Of a stretch of DNA of 64,000 nt, positions 1 through 12,000 are shown one piece after another. The DNA comes from Pseudomonas oryzihabitans. GTDB taxonomy: Bacteria > Pseudomonadota > Gammaproteobacteria > Pseudomonadales > Pseudomonadaceae. The notes under the pieces were generated by a model, which had not been told where the DNA came from, made no database searches, and saw nothing but the letters and a program-made list of their open reading frames with translations. Made by a program: the position numbers and the translations under genes. Where the stretch lies: the NCBI RefSeq assembly GCF_001518815.1, contig NZ_CP013987.1, positions 2,874,501 through 2,938,500 on the forward strand, in the 5' to 3' direction. Numbering within the stretch: the stretch's first letter is position 1; each line of letters opens with the position of its first letter.

Positions 1-3000
1 GAAGACGTCCTTGGGCCCCAGTTGCCAGCCCTTGCGCTGCAGACGACTGATCAGAGCCAGGGACTGAATGGAGTCACCGCCCAACTCGAAGAAGCCGGAC
101 AGGCGCCCGATACGCTCGACACCCAACAGCTCGCGCCAGAGTTCGGCCAGCAGTTCCTCTCGCGTCCCCTGAGGGGCTTCTTCGAGAAGGTGGCTGACCC
201 GCTGCGGTGCAGGCAGCGCCTGGCGATCGAGTTTGCCGTTGGGCAACTGCGGCAGGCGCTCCAGCAACACCAGGTGCTGGGGCACCAAGTGGCCGGGCAG
301 TTGCTGACGTAGCAGCTCCAGCAACGCCATCTCCTGCAAGGCGCCGCCGCCGACATAGCCCACCAGCCGGTCGCCGGCCGGGGTCTCGCGGACCATGACC
401 AGCGCCTCGCGCACGCCTGGGCACGCCTTCAGCGCTGCCTCGATCTCGCCAGTCTCGATACGGAAGCCGCGCAGCTTGATCTGCTGGTCGGCGCGGCCGA
501 GGTATTCCAGCAATCCCTCGGCATTGAGCCGCACCCGATCACCCGTGCGATAGAGCCGTTCGCCAGCGCGGAAGGGATTGGGCACGAAGCGTTGCGCCGT
601 CTCGGCGGGACGCTCCAGGTAGCCACGAGCCAGGGCACCGCCCAGGTACAGCTCGCCTTCCACTCCTACCGGCAGCAGGTTGAGGTCCTGGTCCAGCACA
701 TAGCCCTGGCGCTCGCCTACCAGGTTGCCGATGGGGGCGTAGGCACTGGTGAAATCCGCGGTGGCTGCAGGGGCGCGCCACAGGGTCGGGGTGATGACGG
801 TTTCGGTCGGCCCGTAGCCGTTGATGACCCAGTCGGGCTGGAGATGCTCCACCACCTCGCGCAGCAGGCCGCGGTCATAGGCCTCGCCTGCGAAGCAGTA
901 GGTCTTCACCCCCGGGCCGCGGCCCTGCACCCGCCCCCAGTCGGCCAGCTGGCGCAGATAGCTCGGTGGGAAGGCGACGACGGTAATGCCCTGCTCTTCC
1001 AGCGCCTGCCAGGTCTCCTGCACGCTCCACAGCGCCTGGTCGCGGATCACGACACGGGCGCCCTGGCTCAGCGGCGTCAGCCAGCGCTCCTGGGCACCGT
1101 CGAAGCTGATGGACAGGAAGTGCAGCTCACGGTCCTGCGCGGTGAGTTCGTAGCGTTGCGCGATGCCTTGGCAGTGAAGCGCCAAGGGCCCATGGGCCAC
1201 GGCCACGCCCTTGGGCCGACCGGTCGACCCGGAGGTATAGATAACATAGGCCAGTTGCTCGGGATGCAGGACCACGTCTGGCGCGCTGTCGGGCAAATCC
1301 GTGAGATCCAGGCGGTCCAGAACAACTCGCTCGACGTCAGCGACCTGGGGCAACCGTTCGAGCAGTTCGTGCTGGGTCAGCACCAGCCTGGCGCCGCTGT
1401 CTTCCAGCATCAGCGCCAGGCGCTCGGCGGGATAGTCCGGATCCAGCGGCAGATAGGCACCACCGGCCTTGAGTACCGCCAACAGAGCGACGAACAGTTC
1501 GATGCCCCGCTCGCAGGCCACGCCCACGCGGGTTTCAGCGGAAACGCCCTGCCCGTGCAGCCAATGCGCCAGGCGATTGGAGCGTGCTTCCAGGGTGGCG
1601 AAGTCCAGCCGCAGCTGGCCGTGCACCAGGGCGATGGCCCGGGGCTGGCGGCGGGCCTGTTCGGCGATCAAAGCGGGCAGCAGCGGCCTATCCGCGCTGG
1701 CCTGCGCCGGCGAATTCCAGCGTTGCCAGGTGGCCAGGCCCTCGGCATCGAGCAACGGCAGATCACCCAGGGGTGTGTCCGGCTGGCGAACCAGACCGTC
1801 GAGCAGGGTCAGCCAGGTGCGCAGGAAACGCTGGGCGGTCGCCCGTTCGAAGAGGTCGCTGGCGAAGTCCAGGTAGCCGGAAATACGGCCGTCGGCCTCG
1901 TCGAAGGTGCCCAGCGACAGGTCGAAATGCACCTGGTCGCCTGCACCGTCAAGGGCTTCGGCCTTGAGGCCGGGCAGCCGAGCCAGCGCTTGTTCGCCAC
2001 GAGCCTGGTGATTGAAGGTCAATTGGAACAGGGGATTGTGGCTCAGGTGCCGCTCGGGCTGCAGCGCCTCGACCAGTTGCTCGAAGGGCAACTCCTGATG
2101 GCTCTGGGCGTCCAGCAGGCGGGCACGTACCTGGGCGGCCAGGGCACTGGCCGGCATCCGCCCGGCGAGTTCGCCGCGCAGGACCAGGGTATTGACGAAG
2201 CAGCCGACCAGGGCCTCGGTCTCCGCCCGAACTCGACCCGCCACCGGCACGCCGATGCGCAGGTCGGTCTGGCCGCTGAGGCGGAACAGCAGGGTCTGCC
2301 AACTGGCCAGCAACAGCATGGCTGGAGTGACGGCCAGTGCCTGGGCGGTGCTGCGCAGGCGCTGGGATGTGGCAGCATCCAGGGTGAAGGTTTCGCGTCC
2401 TCCCAGCCCATTGCGCTGAGCCGGGCGCGGACGGTCAGCCGGCAGCTCCAGTAGCGGATGCTCGGTGCCAAGCTGCTCGCGCCACCAGGCCAGTTGGCGC
2501 TCACCCTCCCCGGCCGCCAGGCGCTCGCGCTGCCAGGCGGCGTAGTCGGCATAGTCCAGCGGCAGGGGTTGCGGCGACACGCTCTCGTCGCCCAGGGCTT
2601 GGCGATAGAAGCTGACCAGGTCTTCCAACAGCAACCGCATCGACCAGCCATCCGCCAGCAGGTGGTGCAGACATAGCAGGAGCAGATGTTCGTCCTGTGC
2701 CAGGCGTACCAGGGCCAGGCGCCAGGGCGGCGAGGCCTCCAGGTCGAAAGGCCGGGCCATGAAGGCGCGGCGATAGCTGTCAGCCGCTCCACGATCCAGC
2801 GTCACCACGTCGAGTTCAGGCGCGAAGCTGGCCAGGATGCGCTGCTCCGGGCCAGCTTCGCCATGACCGAAGGTGGTACGCAGGCTGGCATGACGCTGGG
2901 TGAGCTGCCGGAAGGCACAGCGCAGCGCCGCTTCATCGAGTCGACCCTGCAGGCGCAGCCCCCCTGGCAGGTGATAGGCCGCACTCTCCGGATCGAGCTG

Positions 3001-6000
3001 GGCAAGAAACCACAGGCGCTGCTGGGCAAAAGATTGCGGTGCTCGCGCGGGCGTACCAGGCCAGTCCCGCCGCTGCAGCGGCGCATCGTCCGCCTGGATC
3101 CTGTCATCCAGACGCTCAGCGAACGCCGCCAGGGTGGCGGATTCGAACAGCAGCCGGACCGGTACCTCCCAGCGATGCTCGCGGCGCAGCCGGGCCACGA
3201 CTTGCAGGGCGAGCAACGAATGCCCGCCGAGAGCGAAGAAGTCATCGTCACGCCCGACCCGCTCCACCTGCAACAACTCGGCCCAGAGCGTGGCCAGCTC
3301 GGTTTCGATCCCCGGCTCCGGCGCACGGTAGGTCTGCTGAATGACGTCCGGTTCCGGCAGCGCCTGGCGATCCAGCTTGCCGTTGGGCGTCAGCGGTAGC
3401 CGGTCGAGCGCCACCAGATGACTGGGCACCATGAAGTCCGGCAGCCGGGCCAGCAGGGCCTGGCGCACCACCGCCTCGTCCAGATTCGGCGTCACCAGGT
3501 AGCCCACGAGTCGTGGCCCGATGGCGCTCTGACGTAGCAGCACCACGGCCTCGCTGACGCCGGCCAGCTCGCGCAGTGCGGCTTCGATCTCGCCGAGTTC
3601 CAGGCGCAGGCCGCGCAGCTTGACCTGGTGGTCCAGCCGGCCCAGGTAGTCCAGGGCGCCGTCGTCGCGCCAGCGTGCCAGATCGCCGCTGCGGTACAGC
3701 CGGCCACCCGGGGTGAAGGGATCGGGGACGAAGCGCTCAGCGGTCAGGCCCGGGCGGCCCAGGTAGCCACGGGCCAGGCCGACGCCGCCGATGTACAGCT
3801 CGCCGGCCACGCCGATGGGTTGCGGATTGAGGCGCTCGTCGAGGATGTGGATCTGCAGGTTGGCGATGGGGCGCCCGATGGGTACCGCCAGGCGATCTGA
3901 CTCTTGGCAGGTCCAATGGGTAACGTCGATGGCCGCCTCGGTGGGGCCATAGAGGTTGTAGAGCGCGACCCGGGGCAGGCGCTGGCGAACGGCCTGGGCC
4001 AGCTCCGCCGGCAGGGCCTCGCCGCTGCAGACGATGCGCGTCAGGCTCGCGCAGCCGGAGAGATCGCCCTGGGCCAGGAAGGCGGCCAGCATGGAGGGCA
4101 CGAAGTGCAGCGTGGTGATGCCTTCGCGGGCGATCAGGGCGCTCAGCGCCGCCGGATCACGATGCTCGCCCGGGCGGGCCAGCACCAGCCGGGCACCAGC
4201 CTGCAGCGGCCAGAAGAATTCCCAGACCGAGACGTCGAAGCTGAAGGGCGTCTTCTGCAGGACATGGTCGCGCGCATCCAACCCATAGGCGGCCTGCATC
4301 CACTGCAGGCGGTTGTACAACGCCGCCTGGGTGTTGCCGGCACCCTTGGGTCGGCCGGTGGAACCCGAGGTGTAGATCAGATAGGCCAGTTGCTCGGGAT
4401 GGACCTGGAGTTCGGGCGCGGTGGCCGGCTCGGCGGACAGGTCCAGCCGCTCCAGGTCCAGCACATCCAGCCCGATATCACTGGGCAGCACGGCCAAGGC
4501 CGGGCCATGGCTCAGTAACAGACTGGCCCCGCAATCCTCCAGCATGAAGGCCAGGCGTTCGGCCGGATAATCCGGGTCCAGCGGCACATAGGCCGCGCCG
4601 GCCTTGAGCACTCCGTAGAGGGCGATCACCATCTCCACCGAGCGCTGCATGGCGACCCCGACCCGGCTTTCGCGCCCGATACCACGGCGGCGCAGGTGAT
4701 GGGCCAGGCGATTGGCGGCCTGCTCCAGCTCCAGGTAGCTCAGGCGGCGCTCGTCCAAGCACAGGGCCTCGCGCGCGGGATGCCTGGCGACCTGTTCGAG
4801 GAAGCCACCCAGCACCCCGGCGGGCGGCAGCGGTGCATAGGTTTCCGCAGTGGCATTCCAGCCGGCCAGCCGCGCGGGTTCGTCGGGCAACAGTAGCGAC
4901 GCCTCGGCCAGCGGCTGGTGCGGGGCATCGAGCAGACTCTGCAGCAGCACCAGGAAGCGTGCGTGCAACTGCTCGATGCGCGCCGGTTCGAAGAGGTCGA
5001 GGGCGAAGGTCCAGCTACCGCCGAGCTGGCCGTCCGGGTCTTCCCAGGTGGCCAGGGCCAGGTCGAACTGGGCCTGGGTGGTCGGCGTTTCAAGGATGAC
5101 CGCCTGCAGGCCCGGCAAGCCGGCCAGGGCGCGGTGATCGCGCACCTGATGGTCATAGCTGACCTGGAACAGCGGATGCTGGCTGAGGCTCCGCTCCGGG
5201 TGCAGGTGCTCAACCAGGTGCTCGAAGGGCAGGTCCTGGTGAGCCTGAGCTTCGAGCAGGGTCTCGCGGACCTGCTGCACCAGGTGCGCGAAATCCACTG
5301 GGGTAGCGAGGTCCAGGCGCAGTACCTGGGTGTTGACGAAGCAGCCGATGAGGTCATGCACCTCGGCACGCGTCCGCCCCGCCACCGGTACACCAATGCG
5401 CAGGTCACGCTGACCGCTGAGACGACCCAGGAGCGCTCCATAGACCGACAGCAGCAGCATGAAGGGCGTGACACCCTGGGCACGAGCGGCCTGGCGCAGC
5501 GCCTCGGCCTGTTGAGCGCAAAGCCGGAAATCCAGGCGTTGCCCGGCACCGCTGCGCCGCGCAGGACGTGGCCGGTCAGCAGGCAGGTCCAGGGTAGGCG
5601 CCTCGCTGCCCAACTGCGCGCGCCAATACGCCAGTTGCCGTTCTCCTTTTCCCGCGCTCAGTTGTTCGCGCTGCCAGCGCGCATAGTCGGGGTACTGCAC
5701 CGGTAGCCCCGGCAGGTCAGGTACCGCGCCGCTGAGCGCGGCCCGATAGAGTTCGGCAAAGTCACGCAGCAGCACGCCAACCGACCAACCGTCCGAGATG
5801 GCATGGTGCAGGCACAGCAGCAGACGGTGCCGCCGCTCCTCCAGGCGTACCACGGCCAGCCGCCAGGGCGGACTGCTGGCGAGCGCGAAGGGACGAGCGA
5901 TAAAGGCCTGCAACAGGCGAGTGAAGGCCGCTTCCTGATTGGTACCTGTGTCGAGTACCAAGCGCTCCACGGCCACGGGTGCCGGCGGCAAGATGCGCTG

Positions 6001-9000
6001 GCGGGGTGGATCACCCGGCAGCAACAGGCTGCGCAGACTGGCATGCCGCGCCGCCAGGGCGGTAAAGGCCGCCCCCAGGGCCTGCTCATCCAGGGCGCCC
6101 TGTAACTCCACGACACCCGGCAGGTGATAGGCCGCACTCTCGGGCTCGAGCTGCGCCAGGAACCACAGCCGTTGCTGGGCATAGGATTGCGGCGCCTCGT
6201 CCCGCGCCAGGGCCTGGAGTTCCGGCTCCGGGCGTTCGGGCGCCAGGGCGGCGATCCGCTCGGCCTGTTCGGCCAGCTGCGGCGCTTCGAACACCAGGCG
6301 CAGCGGCACCTCCCGGCCTTCCTCCTGGCGTAGACGGGAGATGAGCTGCGTCGCCAGCAGGGAATGGCCGCCCAGAGCGAAGAAGTTGTCCTGGCGACCG
6401 ACCCGCTCGATTTGAAGCAGGGCTTGCCACAACTCGGCCAGGCGCTGCTCCAGGGCCGTGGCCGGTGCTTCGTAGTTGTTGTCCGCCGTGACTTCCGGCG
6501 CGGGCAGCGCCCGGCGATCCAGCTTGCCGTTGGGCAGCTGCGGCAGGCGCTCCAGCAGCACCAGGTGCTGGGGCACCAAGTGGCCGGGCAGTTGCTGACG
6601 CAGCAGCTCCAGCAACGCCATCTCCTGCAAGGCGCCGCCGCCGACATAGCCCACCAGCCGGTCGCCGGCCGGGGTCTCGCGCACCATGACCAGCGCCTCG
6701 CGCACGCCCGGGCACGCCTTCAGCGCTGCCTCGATCTCGCCGGTTTCGATACGGAAGCCGCGCAGCTTGATCTGCTGGTCGGCGCGGCCGAGGTATTCCA
6801 GTAGTCCCTCGGCATTGAGTCGCACCCGATCACCCGTGCGATAGAGCCGTTCGCCAGCGCGGAAGGGATTGGGCACGAAACGCTGCGCCGTTTCGGCGGG
6901 ACGCTCCAGGTAGCCACGAGCCAGGGCACCGCCCAGGTACAGTTCGCCTTCCACTCCTACCGGCAGCAGGTTGAGGTCCTGGTCCAGCACATAGCCCTGG
7001 CGCTCGCCTACCAGGTCGCCGATGGGGGCGTAGGCACTGGTGAAATCCGCGGTGGCTGCAGGGGCGCGCCACAGGGTCGGGGTGATGACGGTTTCGGTCG
7101 GCCCGTAGCCGTTGATGACCCAGTCGGGCTGGAGATGCTCCACCACCTCGCGCAGCAGGCCGCGGTCATAGGCCTCGCCTGCGAAGCAGTAGGTCTTCAC
7201 CCCCGGGCCGCGGCCCTGCACCCGCCCCCAGTCGGCCAGCTGGCGCAGATAGCTCGGTGGGAAGGCGACGACGGTAATGCCCTGCTCTTCCAGCGCCTGC
7301 CAGGTCTCCTGCACGCTCCACAGCGCCTGGTCGCGGATCACGACACGGGCGCCCTGGCTCAGCGGCGTCAGCCAGCGCTCCTGGGCACCGTCGAAGCTGA
7401 TGGACAGGAAGTGCAGCTCACGGTCCTGGGCGGTGAGTTCGTAGCGTTGCGCGATGCCTTGGCAGTGAAGCGCCAAGGGCCCGTGGGCCACGGCCACGCC
7501 CTTGGGCCGACCGGTCGACCCGGAGGTATAGATGACATAGGCCAGTTGCTCGGGATGCAGGACCACGTCTGGCGCGCTGTCGGGCAAATCCGTGAGATCC
7601 AGGCGGTCCAGAACAACTCGTTCGACACCAGCGACCTGGGGCAACCGGTCGAGCAGTTCGTGCTGGGTCAGCACCAGCCTGGCGCCGCTGTCTTCCAGCA
7701 TCAGCGCCAGGCGCTCGGCGGGATAGTCCGGATCCAGTGGCAGATAGGCACCACCAGCCTTGAGTACCGCCAACAGAGCGACGAACAGTTCGATGCCCCG
7801 CTCGCAGGCCACGCCCACGCGGGTTTCAGCGGAAACGCCCTGCCCGTGCAGCCAATGCGCCAGGCGATTGGAGCGTGCTTCCAGGGTGGCGAAGTCCAGC
7901 CGCAGCTGGCCGTGCACCAGGGCGATGGCCCGGGGCTGGCGGCGGGCCTGTTCGGCGATCAAGGCAGGCAGCAGCGGCCTACCCGCGCTGGCCTGCGCTG
8001 GCGAATTCCAGCGTTGCCAGGTGGCCAGGCCCTCGGCATCGAGCAGCGGCAGATCACCCAGGGGTGTGTCCGGCTGGCGAACCAGACCGTCGAGCAATTG
8101 CCCCAGGTGCGCGGCCATCCGCTGCACCTGAGCGGGCGTGAAACAGGCACGTTGATAATGCAGTTGCAGTTCCAGTCGGTCCCCAGCCATGACGGCGATA
8201 CTCAGCGGATAGTGAGTTCGTTCGCTGACCGTGACCGCACCGATGGTCGGCGCCGCCGACGTGGCACCGCGCAGGGCTGCGTCCACCGGATAGTTTTCGA
8301 AGACCAATAGCGTATCGAACAGTGCCTGGCCCGGATGCCCCGCTAGGCGCTGCACCTCGAAGAGCGGCGTGTGCTCGTGTTCGCGCAAGGCCAGGTTGTG
8401 AGCCTGCAAGGCGGGCAGCCATTGGGCGGCGGTAAGCTCCGGTCCGGGCGCCTGGACCACCGGCAGGGTATTGATGAACAACCCCAGCAGGCGATCGCTA
8501 CCGGCGACGTCGGCCGGTCGACCGGCGACGGTGGCGCCAAAGGCTATCCGGCGCTGGCCGGTATAGCGCTGCAGCAGCAGGGTCCAGGCTGCCTGCACCA
8601 AGGTATTGAGGGTGACCCGCAGCCGCCGCGCGGCGGCGTCGAGGGCGAGACGATCGAGCACCAGATGCTGCTCGCCACTGCGCGTGTCGTCGTTCGTCGC
8701 CGGACGTCCAAGGCTATCGACCAGTCGGGTCGGCGAGGCGAAATCAGCCAATTGCGCCTGCCAGAAGACGCTGCTATGCGCAGCATCGCGGCTGGACAGC
8801 CAGTCCAGGTAGTCGCGGTACCGCCCAGGCGCTGGCAGTGCCGCGCCGCGGGTCGCCTGGAGGATTTCCGCGAGCAGCGCGGCGCTGCTCCAGCCATCGA
8901 GCAGGATATGGTGCAACGTCCAGGTCAGCTGCCAGCGCTTATCGGTGAGCCGGATGAGCAGCAGGCGCATCAGCGGCGGCTTGGTCAGGTCGAAGGGACG

Positions 9001-12000
9001 CTCACGCTCCTCCCGCTGTGATTCGGCGAGGGCAGCGGGGGCAACCGACTGATCGCGCCAGTCCTGCTCACGGACGGCGAGCTCAACCTGACGCCAGATG
9101 GCCTGTACCGCCCGTCCCTCTCCGGCCAGGCGCAGGAAGGCTGCCCGCAGCCCGGCGTGCCGGCGAAGGGCCTGTTGCCAGGCGTCGAGGAACGCCGCTC
9201 GCGGAAGGTCGTCGAGCTCGACGCTGACCTGGTTGACATAGAGGTCTCCAACGCCGCCCAGTTCGGTATGGAACAACAGGCCTTGCTGCATGGGCGTGAG
9301 AGGTTGCAGGTCCTCTATTTCGGCCAGCGGCAGCGCATCGAGTTGCGCCTGGGTCAACGTCAGGCGCGGAAAGTCAGCAGGCGTCGCACCACTGGCTTGG
9401 CGGCACAGCGTCAGGACATCATCGAGCGCCGTGGCGAAGGCGTCCAACAGCGCCTGGATACGCGCCGGAGCGTGGCGTTGGCCACTGTAGGTGCAGGTGA
9501 AATGCAGCTCGCCACCTTGTACAGCGCCTTCCAGCGCCAGCTCGGCCTCAAGGGGCGTACGAGGATCACGCGCGCGCCCGGTGGCCTCGTCCGCGAGGCG
9601 GAAGCCGCCCAGCTCGGTGTCGAGTTGACCCAGGTAGTTGAACAGCAGGGAGCCGGTGGTTTCCGGTAATGCCTGCTCCCCGCGAGCCAGTAGCAGGCCG
9701 TAACCGAGCCCGCCGCGCGGAATACGGCGCAGGCTTTCCTTGACCGTCTTGAGGCTGCTGGCCAGGTCCGCCTGATCGCTCAGCCGGACCGGATAGAGGC
9801 TGGTGAACCAGCCCAGGGTGCGGCTCAGGTCGAGCCCGGGAAACAGGTCTTCCCGGCCATGGCCTTCCAGGAGCAGCCGCGCCTCGGCCTCCCCGCCCCA
9901 GGCATGGAGCGCTCGGACCAGGGCGGTGAGCAGCAGGTCGTTGACCTGGGTGCGAAAGGCCGCCGGCGCCTGGGTCAGCAGTTCGCGGGTGCGCGCGGCA
10001 TCCAGCCGCAGGCTCAGGTGCTGGGCATCGGCTTCCCAGGCGCGCCCGGCTGGATGGTCGCACGGCAAGGCGGGCGCCTGCGGCAACTGTTGCCAGTAGG
10101 CACGCTCGCTGTCCAGTTCCAGGCCTTGCAGCGCCTGGACCCAGCTGGCGTAGGGAAGCACGGGGGGTAGCCCGAGGTCGGGGTCGGCATAGAGCCGGTC
10201 CAGATCGTCCAGCAGGATGCGCCAGGACACCCCATCCACCGCCAGGTGATGGATCACCAGCAGCAGACGCTGACCACCCTCGGCGAGGTCGGCGAGCACG
10301 GCGCGCAGCAGGGGGCCCGCGTCTAGGCTCAGACTGGCCTGGGCCTCGTCGGCCAGGGCTGGCAGCTCGGCGCGGGTCACGGACGAATGCCAAAGCAGGT
10401 CGGCGTTTTCGCGGGCGCGATAGCGCTGCTGCCAACGGCCTTCGGATCGGGTGAAGCTTAGGCGCAGGGCGCCGTGGGTGGCCACCAGTCGCCCCAAGGC
10501 TCGGCGCAGCTGTTCAGGCTCCAATCGCGTCTGCGGCTCCAGTAGCAGGGACTGGTTCCAGTGTTCAGGACGCAGTAGTTCGCGAGCGAAAAAGGCATGT
10601 TGGATGGGCGCCAGGGCAAAGGGTTCGGTCGGCTCCGCGGCGATCTCAGCGGGCGCCTCCAGGCGTTGCACCACAGGGGCCAGCTCGGCGAGGGTCTGAC
10701 GTTCGAACAGATGCCGCGGACTGAAGACCAAGCCTAGGCGACGAGCCCGGGCGATGATCTGCAGGCTGAGGATGGAATCGCCTCCCAGGGCGAAAAAATT
10801 GTCGTCGCGCCCGATCCGCCCCACCTGCAACAACTCGGCCCAGAGCGTGGCCAGCTCGGTTTCGATCCCCGGCTCCGGCGCACGGTAGGCCTGCTGAATG
10901 ACGTCCGGTTCCGGCAGCGCCTGGCGATCCAGTTTGCCGTTGGGCGTCAGCGGTAGCCGGTCGAGCGCCACCAGATGGCTGGGCACCATGAAGTCCGGCA
11001 GCCGGGCCAGCAGGGCCTGGCGCACCACCGCCTCGTCCAGATTCGGCGTCACCAGGTAGCCCACGAGTCGTGGACCGATGGCGCTCTGACGTAGCAGCAC
11101 CACGGCTTCGCTGACGCCGGCCAGCTCGCGCAATGCGGCTTCGATCTCGCCGAGTTCCAGGCGCAGGCCGCGCAGCTTGACCTGGTGGTCCAGTCGGCCC
11201 AGGTAGTCCAGCGCGCCGTCGTCGCGCCAACGTGCCAGATCGCCGCTGCGGTACAGCCGGCCACCCGGGGTGAAGGGATCGGGAACGAAGCGTTCAGCGG
11301 TCAGGCCCGGACGGCCCAGGTAGCCGCGGGCCAGGCCGACGCCGCCGATGTACAGCTCGCCGGCCACGCCGATGGGTTGTGGATTGAGGCGCTCGTCGAG
11401 GATGTGGATCTGCAGGTTGGCGATGGGGCGCCCGATGGGTACTGCCAGGCGATCTGACTCTTGGCAGGTCCAATGGGTGACGTCGATGGCCGCTTCCGTA
11501 GGGCCATAGAGGTTGTAGAGCGCGACACGAGGCAGGCGCTGGCGAACGGCCTGGGCCAGCTCCGCCGGTAGAGCCTCGCCGCTGCAGACGATGCGGGTCA
11601 AGCTCGCGCAGCCGGAGAGATCGTCCTGGGCCAGGAAGGCGGCCAACATGGAGGGCACGAAGTGCAGCGTGGTGATGCCTTCGCGGGCGATCAGGGCGCT
11701 CAGCGCCACCGGATCACGATGCTCGCCCGGACGCGCCAGCACCAGCCGGGCACCGGCCTGCAGCGGCCAGAAGAATTCCCAGACCGAGACGTCGAAGCTG
11801 AAGGGCGTCTTCTGCAGGACATGGTCGCGCGCATCCAACCCATAGGCGGCCTGCATCCACTGCAGGCGGTTGTACAACGCCGCCTGGGTGTTGCCGGCAC
11901 CCTTGGGTCGGCCGGTGGAACCCGAGGTGTAGATCAGATAGGCCAGTTGCTCGGGATGGACCTCCAGGGCTGGCGCAGTGGCCGGTTCGGCGGACAGGTC

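Noticed and set aside
592-2454. 620-residue plus-strand open frame, and similar long plus-strand frames over the synthetase genes (12475-14055, 17532-19091)
   Set aside because: They are antisense to well-supported synthetase domains, have no known motif, are rich in Gln/Gly/Arg as expected for shadow frames in GC-rich DNA, and lack ribosome sites.
212-8097. Transposon or IS as the cause of the internal repeats
   Set aside because: The repeats lie wholly inside coding sequence, keep the frame, have no terminal inverted repeats or target duplications, and coincide with adenylation-domain boundaries.
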